From NCBI GenBank assembly GCA_029433155.1, contig JAQYTT010000001.1, forward strand, positions 496,001 through 560,000: a stretch of 64,000 nucleotides of DNA. The letters are read 5' to 3'. This document shows, piece by piece, positions 54,302-62,568 of the stretch (position 1 is its first letter; each line of letters starts with the position of its first letter). The stretch comes from Lactobacillaceae bacterium L1_55_11. GTDB taxonomy: Bacteria > Bacillota > Bacilli > Lactobacillales > Lactobacillaceae. Position numbers and translations under genes: made by a program. The notes under the pieces are model-generated. The model was not told where the DNA came from, made no database searches, and saw only the letters and a list, made by a program, of their open reading frames with translations.

Positions 54302-55440
54302 TTCTTATCCCTTTCATCTAAATGCTTGGCGTATTCGCCTAATTTCTGCTGGTTTTCCTGACCGACCACGGTAATGTGGCCCATCTTGCGTCCGGGTTTA
54401 ATCTGGGCCTTACCGTAATCGTGGAAGTGCCAGTCCGGCTCCTTTTGAAAGTCAGCCCGGGCCAAGGTCAGTTCATCTCCTAGTAAGTTGGTCATTAAAG
54501 CTGGCCCAATCAGTTCAATTTTAGGCAGGGGCAAACCAACAATGCTACGGATATGCCCTTCAAACTGGGAAACGTTGCAGGCCTCAATCGTGTAGTGACC
54601 AGAATTATGAGGACGGGGTGCTAACTCGTTCACCCAAACTTGCTGGGTGGCGCGGTTGACAAAGAGCTCGATCCCCAATACCCCCCTTAAGTTCAGGGTT
54701 TCCGCAATCTTTTTGGCGATGCCATGAATTTTCTGGTCTAGTTTGGCGGTAATGTCGGCCGGAACAGTACTGGTTCGCAAGATATGGTGCCGGTGCACGT
54801 TCTCAGCAACCGGCCAGGTAGTGAGTTCACCGGTACTTGAGCGAGTCACCATGATGCTGACCTCCTGGGTAAAATCAATCTTTTCTTCCAGGATTAGCTC
54901 ACCGCTGGGGAAGTCTTCCATAATTTGGACAAAGTCTTCTTCGCCATTAATGTCAAACTGGCCGTGCCCATCATAGCCACCACTGACCGTCTTCAAAATG
55001 GCTGGGAAGCCTACCGTTGATACGGCCTTAGAAAGATCCATTGGATTTTCAACCGTAGCAAACTTGGCAACTGGCACCTGGGCCTGGTCACGAATGAAGG
55101 TTTTTTCTTTAATACGATTGCTCGTGATGGTGAGCAAGTCAATTCCCTGGGGCAGGTAGGCATCGTGTAACTGTGCCAGGGCGCTTTGGCTGACATTTTC
55201 AAACTCATAGGTCAAAACGTCCGAACGGGTGGCCAAATCTTGAAGGGCCTCTTGGTCGTCATAATCGGCCACAATCTGCTCGTCAGCGACCTGACCAGTT
55301 GGACAGTCCGGGGTCGGATCTAAGACTAAGATGCGGTAACCCATGGCCTTAGCTGACAAGGCCATCATCTGACCTAACTGGCCACCACCAATGATGCCAA
55401 TCGTGCTGCCAGGTTCAATGTAAGTATCAGCTTGGGTCAT
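54298..55440 (-). CDS. purK: N5-carboxyaminoimidazole ribonucleotide synthetase
   Basis: A 380-residue ATP-grasp enzyme with N-terminal [45 protein letters not shown], and [18 protein letters not shown]. It forms N5-CAIR from AIR, bicarbonate and ATP and passes it to PurE. ATGA overlaps on both sides show tight coupling. Confidence 0.96.
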   Translation of the reverse strand: MTQADTYIEPGSTIGIIGGGQLGQMMALSAKAMGYRILVLDPTPDCPTGQVADEQIVADYDDQEALQDLATRSDVLTYEFENVSQSALAQLHDAYLPQGIDLLTITSNRIKEKTFIRDQAQVPVAKFATVENPMDLSKAVSTVGFPAILKTVSGGYDGHGQFDINGEEDFVQIMEDFPSGELILEEKIDFTQEVSIMVTRSSTGELTTWPVAENVHRHHILRTSTVPADITAKLDQKIHGIAKKIAETLNLRGVLGIELFVNRATQQVWVNELAPRPHNSGHYTIEACNVSQFEGHIRSIVGLPLPKIELIGPALMTNLLGDELTLARADFQKEPDWHFHDYGKAQIKPGRKMGHITVVGQENQQKLGEYAKHLDERDKK

Positions 55441-55925
55441 GTTAAGTCCTCCTCGCTGTCAATCGAGGCCTGGGTCTGGCGCTGACGGTAATCTGTCAAA
55501 GCCTGGGCGACATCTTCATCCTGAAGTCCGAGGATTGAGGCGGCATAAAGAGCTGCATTTTTGGCGCCAGCGGGACCAATCGCCATGGTGCCAACCGGCA
55601 CACCCGCAGGCATTTGCACGATACTCAACAATGAATCAAGTCCATTTAAGTTACTGGACTTCATGGGTACCCCAATTACTGGTAGGGTCGTGTTGGCCGC
55701 CAGCATCCCGGGCAAGTGGGCCGCACCGCCAGCCCCGGCAATGATAATTTCTAACCCTTGGTCGCGGGCAGTTTGACCAAACTCTTGCAGTTGGGCAGGC
55801 ATCCGGTGGGCTGAAATTACATGCTTATCGGCTGTAATGCCCAATTCTGCCAATAATTCAAAGCAATTCTTCATGACAGGCCAATCGCTGGTTGACCCCA
55901 TCACTACGGCAACACGTGCTGTCAT
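55437..55925 (-). CDS. purE: N5-CAIR mutase (class I PurE)
   Basis: A 162-residue mutase with [13 protein letters not shown] (phosphate-binding Ser), the catalytic His in VISAHRMP and [12 protein letters not shown]. It is the first gene of the purEKCSQLFMNHD-fhs operon. GGAGG is about 9 nt upstream of ATG. PurBox-like motifs precede it. Confidence 0.96.
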   Translation of the reverse strand: MTARVAVVMGSTSDWPVMKNCFELLAELGITADKHVISAHRMPAQLQEFGQTARDQGLEIIIAGAGGAAHLPGMLAANTTLPVIGVPMKSSNLNGLDSLLSIVQMPAGVPVGTMAIGPAGAKNAALYAASILGLQDEDVAQALTDYRQRQTQASIDSEEDLT

Positions 55926-55946
55926 TTCCGGATAACCTCCATTAAT

Positions 55947-56037
55947 GTTCGTGTTTTTCGCATGAAAATTAATTCATTGCAATACATAGTTCGTTTTATG
56001 AACCCATGATAACAAAATCAGGGGTACTTGTGTTCGT
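55947..56037 (-). promoter_or_regulatory. three PurBox-like sites upstream of purE
   Basis: The core ACGAAC occurs on the minus strand at 56032-56037 (AAGAACGAACACAA), 55989-55994 (TAAAACGAACTATG) and 55947-55952 (AACACGAACATTA), each in an A/T-rich context as in the PurR recognition sequence of Bacillus and Lactococcus. Spacings are 43 and 42 nt, about four helical turns. I could not place the -10/-35 with confidence. No purine riboswitch core was found. Confidence 0.65.
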
Positions 56038-56222
56038 TCTTCAATAATATTTTTCTCATAATTAGAACTAAAAGCTTGAGAAAAAACATTCCTGTTAAAA
56101 ATGCCAAGAATACCGCCTTAAAAGGCCACTAACACCCCTTTAAAACTGTTTTTTGATATGATAGGTGTGTCAGTAAGTACCTATTTAGTTGAATGGGCCC
56201 AAGGGCCCGTTAGGAAATATTC

Positions 56223-59200
56223 ATGACCAATCAATTTCAAACCTTTACCAATCAATTTTCTTCTATTGAAATGAAAAACCATCCCCGCTACCGGACTGCA
56301 GCAACCTTGGCCGCCTTAACCGGTGGTATCATCATGGGTTCCCATATTCAGGCAGCAGCTGACACGGTTACCACAACCAGTTCAGCTAGCAGCACCAGCC
56401 AAAGTCAAACTGCATCCACAAGTCCAGCTAGCACTGCGACCAGTACTAGCGCCACTGCTTCGTCGACTTCCGCCGCTAGCACGAGTACGCAAAGTACCGC
56501 TAACAGCCAGGGTCAGCCAGCCAATCAAGCTGACCTGAATAAAATCAATGTACAGCAGGCCTGGCAGGATGGCTACCGGGGTCAGGGTACCGTTGTGGCT
56601 GTAATTGATACTGGTATTGATGCCAGTCACCCGGCCCTGCGCTTATCAGACCCGGCAACCGCCGCCATTAGTCAAAGCCAGGCCCAGGCCAAGATTAAGT
56701 CTCTGGGTTATGGCGAGTATCTTTCAGACAAGGTACCCTTTGCCTACAACTACGTGGCCAATTCTTCAACCAAGATTGTCAACGATGCCGACCCCCATGG
56801 CCAGCACGTCGCCGGCACGGTAGCTGCCAATGGCGCCGGTGATGGCCAGCAAGAATACACCCAGGGGGTTGCCCCTGAAGCCCAGATCCTAGCCATGCGG
56901 GTAGCCGATAACGGTAATAATCTGGATGCCATCGTCCAGGCTGCCCATGATGCAGTGACTCTCGGTGCTGACGTAATTCAAATTTCCATCAGCGCTAATT
57001 ACAGTGCCCAGCAAAAAGAAAACATTCAGCAGCGCGTGGTCGATTATGCCAACGCCCATGGCGTCTTAGTTGTGGTTTCAGCTGGTAATGGCGGTAATGC
57101 TGGATCAATTGCCAGTGATACCAATCCTGATGCCGGTACTAACCAACTGGCCTATCAGCCGCTTAACACCGGCACGATTGGTGACCCAGGAACCGCGGCT
57201 GGTGCCATTACCGTTGCTGCTGAAAATAGCCAGACCGGCAGTGGCGACCAGATGCTGGACCAGTCTTCTTGGGGTCCCCTGCCCGACCTCACCCTGAAAC
57301 CGGATATTTCGGCGCCCGGCGTTTCAGTCGTCTCGACCTGGAACCAGGGCCAGTTTAAAACTGGAACGGGAACTTCGATGGCGGCGCCCCACGTGGCCGG
57401 TGCCGGACTCCTGGTACTTGAGCATTTAAAAACTTTGACCGACTTAGCCGTTGACCAACGTGGTCAAGTTGCCAAATTAGCCTTAATGAACACGGCCACC
57501 GTCAAAACTGACCCTGACTATGGCAGCTATATTTCACCCCGCCGCCAAGGAGCTGGAGGTCTGAACGCGGCCGCAGCCGTTAAGACGGATGTCGTGGTCC
57601 ACAGTGCCGATGACCAGGGCAGCCAATCTCTTCATCAGATTGGTCAAAAAACTACCTTTACCCTGACCTTGAACAACTACGGTGATCAGGACCATCAGTA
57701 CCAGGTCAGCAGCCTTGGTGCACCGATGACTGACCATGTCGATAGCAGCCACAACAACCAGAGTTATGACGCAGCCATTCCCGACGCCCAACTGACGGCT
57801 GACCAAGACACTATCACGATTCCTGCCCACGGCAGTCGCACCGTAACCTTTACCCTATCCCTACCTGACAGCGCTCAGACCGGTAACGTGGAAGGTTTCC
57901 TCCAGTTTAAGAGCCTTGATGGACAGCCCGATTTATCAGTACCTTATTATGGCTACTACGGTGACCCAACTTCGGAACAGGTTTTTGATACACCGGCTAA
58001 CCAAACCGGATCCCTTTTTGGTGGTAACTACCTACTCGATAACCACAATTTCCCACTGGGAATTAGTGATCCCTACTCGCTAAAATCACTGCTCAACCAT
58101 TCTGAGAACTATAACTGGCAGCAACTAGCCAAGCTGGTGCAAGACGGCAAGGTTGCCTTTTCACCAGACAGCACTGACCCAACCAAGGTAATCCGCCCCT
58201 ACGAATTTATTAAAGAAAACTTGGAAGACTTAAAGGTCGAAATTCTAGACCGGACGGGCCAGGTTGTCCGGGTTATTTCTGATAATCGGAACGTGGCCAA
58301 GTCAAGCTACAACGCTGACGTTTTGGGTACCACCAATGTCGATTTGGGCCTAAACATTGGTGACAGTCAGCTGGACTGGGACGGTACCCTTTATAACCCC
58401 ACGACGGGACAGTCTTACGTGGCACCAGACGGCCAGTATACCTACCGCCTCGTCGGCACGTTATGGAACCAAGGTAAGGCCCAAGTTCAAAATGCCGATT
58501 ATCCAATCGTAATCGACACCACCGCCCCTGAGATTACCCAGCTAAGCTATGACGCCACCAAGCACCAGGTAGATGTCAGTTACCAGGACAGTGGCTCTGG
58601 TTTCACTGACTATTCCCTGGCTAAGATTCTGATTAACAATCAGGTGATTACCCTACCCCTTAAGGGTACTTTCACAGATGACCAACGTCTAGCCGGCCAC
58701 ATCACCTACACCCTGACTGACCATGACCTGAGCGAACTTGGTGATGCCACCAATTTGATTAGTGTGGCGGTCAGCGATGTGGCTAATAATACCGGGGTCA
58801 AGACCATCAGTACTGACCCAGTAACTGGTCACTCTCCAGTTGTCTTATACAATGTCATTGAAAACGTTCCTCTTGATCAAAGTTCTGACAGCTACAATGC
58901 TAAAACAGGCACTTACCTGGTGCAGGGATCCAGCAGCTTAAAGCGCTTTTACATGAACAACCAGCTAGTTGAAGTAGACCAGCAGGGCCACTTTACCGCC
59001 CCAATTTCAGTTAACAGTACTCAACTTACGGTCCAAACCGCTGCCAATCAGCCAGCCTTGATTAATTTCAACCTAGGCTACCCAGCCCCTAGCTTTGCCT
59101 GGGAGAAAAGTACCGTTGACCCAACCGATGCTAATCAAATCATTGTGACGGCTCAGGTTAATGCCCCCACTGATTCACAAACCACGGCCTTCGCCCGTGA

Positions 59201-60458
59201 TATTCAAACCAATCAAGTTTACGAAGGCAGTGTCGATGGTCAAACGGGCCAAGTAACCTTCACCCTTCCCCGCCCAGCGGCCGATGGCCGACTGAGCTTG
59301 GATGGCTGGTCCAAGATTCTTTTAGACGATAGCACTAGCATCCACTCTGGTCTGAACACAGTTTCTATCCCAGGCGTTAATCCTGAAGCCAATCTAGCTG
59401 ATGATACTGCTAGTCAAAACACGGCCAACAGTGCCTGGGTTGTCCAGGATCCAGCCCTACCCGGCCGCGTGCCTAGCACCAAGGCTAGCCGAGCTACGTC
59501 TTTAGCTAACAGTTGGATTTACTTTGACAACGTTCAACCAAATGGGCTGTCTAAGTTCAATCAATCTGCCATTAGCCAGGGCTACTACAACGCTAGCACT
59601 GGTCGTTTCACCGTTACTGGTCAGGTGGCCGATGACGTGACCAGCCTGGTTGTCTTGAAAAATAGTTCCTACCCGACTGACCCAGCTAACCAGGTCAGCT
59701 TAGATAGCAGCCACCACTTTAGTTTTGACTTTCCCTTAGATCCAACCCAACTCAAGGGTGTTAGTTATATTTTGACTAATAAGGCGGGTCAAACTAAGCA
59801 GGGCATGTTCCAGGTCCTACTCGATACTCAGCTACCAACCCTAACCCTGGGCCAGTTGAGCAGCACCGGTTCAACCAGTGTCTCCGGTGATAGTCTGATT
59901 GTGAACACGAACCAACCTGTCCTGAACTTGAACGGTCAGATTGACGACAATGTTGATGGTTACCGTCTCTTTGTCAATGGCAGCAACATTTACACTGAAT
60001 ATAAGGTTGGCGGCTACAATGCAATTAGCGGGGTCAATGACCAAAGCACAGGGAGCGTTAATCCCTTCCCGGCCCACGAATTTAGTGAAGACTATCCACT
60101 GAGCCAGCCAACCAATGCGACTGGTCCAACCCAACAAATCTTAAACGTCAAAGTCGTTGATCAGTTGGGCAACCAAGTGGCCAAGCAAATCATTGTTAAC
60201 TATTGGAAGCGCAATCTCACGGCGCCAACCTATGTCATTAACAATCAGACCCTTTCGGTCCTAAATCCTAGTGATATGACCCAGTATTCATTGGATCAGG
60301 GTCAGAGTTGGGATACCTACCAACAAGGTCTCACCCTGGCTGGCCAAGAACAGGTTCTGCTGCGTAACCAAGATCAGTACGGTAACACTTCCGACACGGT
60401 TACAGCAGGTCAAACCAGCAATAGTAGCAGTGGTCAACAAATTATCCTCCCCAGCTAG
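56223..60458 (+). CDS. secreted S8 serine protease, lactocepin-like
   Basis: A 1411-residue subtilase. A long N-region signal peptide (hydrophobic core about residues 26-45, AATLAALTGGIIMGS, Ala-rich cleavage site) is followed by a Ser/Thr/Ala-rich linker (48-100). The catalytic domain has D129 (VIDTG), H192 (PHGQHVAGT), oxyanion N289 (SAGNGG) and S385 (GTGTSMAAPHVAG). A PA-like insert is not obvious. The rest (about 450-1400) looks like Fn3/Ig-type domains as in C5a peptidase/lactocepin. No LPXTG, transmembrane or GW/SLH motif is visible at the C-terminus (SSGQQIILPS), so it is probably released or held non-covalently. It is divergent from the pur operon. Confidence 0.88.
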   Translation: MTNQFQTFTNQFSSIEMKNHPRYRTAATLAALTGGIIMGSHIQAAADTVTTTSSASSTSQSQTASTSPASTATSTSATASSTSAASTSTQSTANSQGQPANQADLNKINVQQAWQDGYRGQGTVVAVIDTGIDASHPALRLSDPATAAISQSQAQAKIKSLGYGEYLSDKVPFAYNYVANSSTKIVNDADPHGQHVAGTVAANGAGDGQQEYTQGVAPEAQILAMRVADNGNNLDAIVQAAHDAVTLGADVIQISISANYSAQQKENIQQRVVDYANAHGVLVVVSAGNGGNAGSIASDTNPDAGTNQLAYQPLNTGTIGDPGTAAGAITVAAENSQTGSGDQMLDQSSWGPLPDLTLKPDISAPGVSVVSTWNQGQFKTGTGTSMAAPHVAGAGLLVLEHLKTLTDLAVDQRGQVAKLALMNTATVKTDPDYGSYISPRRQGAGGLNAAAAVKTDVVVHSADDQGSQSLHQIGQKTTFTLTLNNYGDQDHQYQVSSLGAPMTDHVDSSHNNQSYDAAIPDAQLTADQDTITIPAHGSRTVTFTLSLPDSAQTGNVEGFLQFKSLDGQPDLSVPYYGYYGDPTSEQVFDTPANQTGSLFGGNYLLDNHNFPLGISDPYSLKSLLNHSENYNWQQLAKLVQDGKVAFSPDSTDPTKVIRPYEFIKENLEDLKVEILDRTGQVVRVISDNRNVAKSSYNADVLGTTNVDLGLNIGDSQLDWDGTLYNPTTGQSYVAPDGQYTYRLVGTLWNQGKAQVQNADYPIVIDTTAPEITQLSYDATKHQVDVSYQDSGSGFTDYSLAKILINNQVITLPLKGTFTDDQRLAGHITYTLTDHDLSELGDATNLISVAVSDVANNTGVKTISTDPVTGHSPVVLYNVIENVPLDQSSDSYNAKTGTYLVQGSSSLKRFYMNNQLVEVDQQGHFTAPISVNSTQLTVQTAANQPALINFNLGYPAPSFAWEKSTVDPTDANQIIVTAQVNAPTDSQTTAFARDIQTNQVYEGSVDGQTGQVTFTLPRPAADGRLSLDGWSKILLDDSTSIHSGLNTVSIPGVNPEANLADDTASQNTANSAWVVQDPALPGRVPSTKASRATSLANSWIYFDNVQPNGLSKFNQSAISQGYYNASTGRFTVTGQVADDVTSLVVLKNSSYPTDPANQVSLDSSHHFSFDFPLDPTQLKGVSYILTNKAGQTKQGMFQVLLDTQLPTLTLGQLSSTGSTSVSGDSLIVNTNQPVLNLNGQIDDNVDGYRLFVNGSNIYTEYKVGGYNAISGVNDQSTGSVNPFPAHEFSEDYPLSQPTNATGPTQQILNVKVVDQLGNQVAKQIIVNYWKRNLTAPTYVINNQTLSVLNPSDMTQYSLDQGQSWDTYQQGLTLAGQEQVLLRNQDQYGNTSDTVTAGQTSNSSSGQQIILPS

Positions 60459-60487
60459 GCCTGGTGAGAATTAAAATGAGGCCAACA

Positions 60488-60521
60488 GAAAAGGACAGTA
60501 CCAAGCGGTACTGTCCTTTTT
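60488..60521. terminator. bidirectional terminator
   Basis: A perfect 14-bp stem AAAAGGACAGTACC/GGTACTGTCCTTTT with a 4-nt loop between the convergent protease and hydrolase genes. Confidence 0.9.
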
Positions 60522-60524
60522 AGT

Positions 60525-61316
60525 TTAGTGAGCTTTCAAAAAATCAATCAGCATTGCATTAAAAACGGCTGGCTGTTCTAATTGTGGTAAGTGGCCACTG
60601 TCCTTGACCACCTTCAGAGAAATTGGTGATTTCAAGCCTTGTACACAGGACTGGGCATAACCCGGTCGCCACAATGGCGACTTTTCACCAGCAATCATTA
60701 ATTGTGGCATGGTTAAGTCCCGCCAGGTCCCCCGCCAATCCTGTAAAAGATGGTCTATCAGCAAGGGCGTTACCAAAGCTGGATCAAAGGGATTTTCTCG
60801 CTTGAACCCTGCTAAATAACGCTTAAGTTGGCGGTCAACCGGACTAACGGTCATGCGGTGCTGGACGACTTCGGGGCCAACCTGCCAAAAGTTATCCCAG
60901 TCCAGGTTATAAATACCGTTGGCCCAGTCCCGGTCATTCAACAATTTGGGTGACTCGTCTACAACCACAAAACTGCGGACTGGTTCTTGACCAAACAGGG
61001 ATAGGTAGGCCCAGGCAACGGCAGCACCCATCGAGTGGGCCACCATCGAAAAGCGCTCTACCGATTGCCCTTGCAGTAATTCATGTAGGTCCGCCGCCAA
61101 GCGGCTAATCCGCAAATTCTTGTCAGTTCGCTCAGACTGTCCATGACTGCGCCAGTCCAAGCGGATTACCCGGAATCCTTGGTCCATCAGGACTTCGGCC
61201 TGATTAACCCACTCCTCCTTGATGCCTGAATACCCGGTCAACAGAACTACCACTGGTCCATCGCCGCCGGTATCATCAAAGGAAATGTTCACTTGGTCAC
61301 TTGTTTTAAATTGCAT
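60525..61316 (-). CDS. alpha/beta hydrolase
   Basis: A 263-residue alpha/beta-fold hydrolase with oxyanion LLTGYSG, LDWRSHGQSERT, nucleophile elbow AHSMGA (Ser about 102), an acidic GEKSPLW and the catalytic His in DSGHLPQLE. It has a cap domain between about 130 and 190. I chose the ATG at 61316 (TAGGAG 7 nt upstream); an ATG 24 nt earlier lacks a binding site. Substrate is unknown; the style is closest to esterases or haloperoxidase-like proteins. Confidence 0.83.
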   Translation of the reverse strand: MQFKTSDQVNISFDDTGGDGPVVVLLTGYSGIKEEWVNQAEVLMDQGFRVIRLDWRSHGQSERTDKNLRISRLAADLHELLQGQSVERFSMVAHSMGAAVAWAYLSLFGQEPVRSFVVVDESPKLLNDRDWANGIYNLDWDNFWQVGPEVVQHRMTVSPVDRQLKRYLAGFKRENPFDPALVTPLLIDHLLQDWRGTWRDLTMPQLMIAGEKSPLWRPGYAQSCVQGLKSPISLKVVKDSGHLPQLEQPAVFNAMLIDFLKAH

Positions 61317-61455
61317 CTTCCCACTCCTATTAAATTCCATTTTAGCTGATTCAAGTCAGTGCTGGCAATCTAAGCACCACTTTCATAATTACTGTCATCG
61401 AACTTCACCATTTAAAATTATTCTAAACAACCCATCGGCTTGTTAAAAATTGGCT

Positions 61456-61484
61456 TTGCATTTCCAAAAAGGCGGTCGTATAAT
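61456..61484 (+). promoter_or_regulatory. promoter of the SorC-family gene
   Basis: TTGCAT (61456-61461), 17-nt spacer, TATAAT (61479-61484). The leader of about 108 nt contains an imperfect CCAG/CTGG dyad (near 61518-61532) that could be an operator. Confidence 0.75.
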
Positions 61485-61598
61485 TTTTATAGTTAATTAA
61501 TGAGCAATAATGCCCTACCAGTCAATGGCTGGCACCAAAATGCTTAGATTAAAATTTACGACCTGACCGTCAAAAAATTTAGCCTAGGAGATAATGCC

Positions 61599-62537
61599 AT
61601 GACAGATAATGCCTTGATGTCTCAAATTGCCGAAGATTACTACCTCAACAAATTATCGTTTGGTGAGATTGCTCAAAAATATCAACTTAGCCGTTACCTG
61701 ATTAATAAGTATCTTAGCAAGGCGGTTGAGTACGGCATTGTTAAAATTGAAATTGCAGCGAGCGCGGACCGCAACGCCCAGCTGGAACAAATTTTTAAGG
61801 ACCAGTTCCGTGGGGTCCAGCCCTACATTATCCAAGATGCGGCCACGCCGGTACGGACGACCGATCTTCTCTCGAACTATGCGGCTAACTTGGTGGTTCA
61901 GCACCTCCAAGATAGCAACCACATTGTCGGCATGACCTGGGGTGACACCGTTTACAGTATGGTTGACAGTATCAGCTGCCCCCCAATTAACAACATTAAA
62001 TTCACCCAGTTTCTGGGCGAAAACATGCGCTACAACTCCAACGCTGGCTCAGTTCGAATTGTCGAACGGGCGGCTAAGAAAATGGCCGGGGAGTTCCTCA
62101 CCCTACCAGCACCCCTCTATATCGCTAACGATCAGGTCCGCACCGGTCTTTACCAGGATGATTCCCTCTCGACTACCCTAAACCTGGCCCAACAGATGGA
62201 CACCATTTTAACGGCGGTGGGCACTGCGGACTCCCTGCACTCAATTGATGTTTGGCGAAAACAGCTTCATCAAATCTTCCCCACCGTCGACTTTGACTAC
62301 GTGGCTGGTTTCATCTACGGTCGGCCCTATGACATCGATGGTCATTTCCTAAACGATAAAAGCGATAAGGTTGTCGGCGTTAGCCTGGCTGATATCCTGC
62401 AGGTTCCAAAGCGGATTTGCCTAGTCCACAACCCCCATAAAAAGGCCGCCATCATCGGCGCCCTCAAGGGCCAGCTAATCACCGATTTAGTGCTCAACGA
62501 ATCTCTGGCCTATGAAATTCTAAATGCAGACGCATAA
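61599..62537 (+). CDS. SorC/DeoR-type transcriptional regulator
   Basis: A 312-residue protein with an N-terminal HTH (LSFGEIAQKYQLSRYLINKYLSKAVEYGIVKIEI, about 19-52) and a C-terminal sugar-phosphate-binding SorC domain (GMTWGDTVYSMVD, AVGTADSLH, and the late segment GALKGQLITDLVLNESLAYEIL). Effectors in this family are sugar phosphates. It converges with the acetolactate synthase gene, so regulation of that gene is not implied by position alone. TAGGAG precedes the ATG. Confidence 0.85.
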   Translation: MTDNALMSQIAEDYYLNKLSFGEIAQKYQLSRYLINKYLSKAVEYGIVKIEIAASADRNAQLEQIFKDQFRGVQPYIIQDAATPVRTTDLLSNYAANLVVQHLQDSNHIVGMTWGDTVYSMVDSISCPPINNIKFTQFLGENMRYNSNAGSVRIVERAAKKMAGEFLTLPAPLYIANDQVRTGLYQDDSLSTTLNLAQQMDTILTAVGTADSLHSIDVWRKQLHQIFPTVDFDYVAGFIYGRPYDIDGHFLNDKSDKVVGVSLADILQVPKRICLVHNPHKKAAIIGALKGQLITDLVLNESLAYEILNADA

Positions 62538-62568
62538 AAAGACCAACCGCATGGTTGGTCTTTTTTTA
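62536..62568. terminator. bidirectional terminator
   Basis: Stem AAAGACCAACC/GGTTGGTCTTT with a 4-nt loop and T-runs, between the SorC gene and the acetolactate synthase gene. Confidence 0.88.

Noticed and set aside
56191-56210. GGGCCCAAGGGCCC hairpin before the protease start as a terminator
   Set aside because: There is no T-run after it; at most it is a small 5'-leader structure near the ribosome binding site.
55926-56222. Purine riboswitch before purE
   Set aside because: The conserved purine aptamer loops were not found; PurBox-like motifs are present instead.
56370-56520. Ser/Thr/Ala-rich repetitive DNA as a tandem repeat array
   Set aside because: It is low-complexity coding sequence for the linker after the signal peptide of the S8 protease, with no regular unit.
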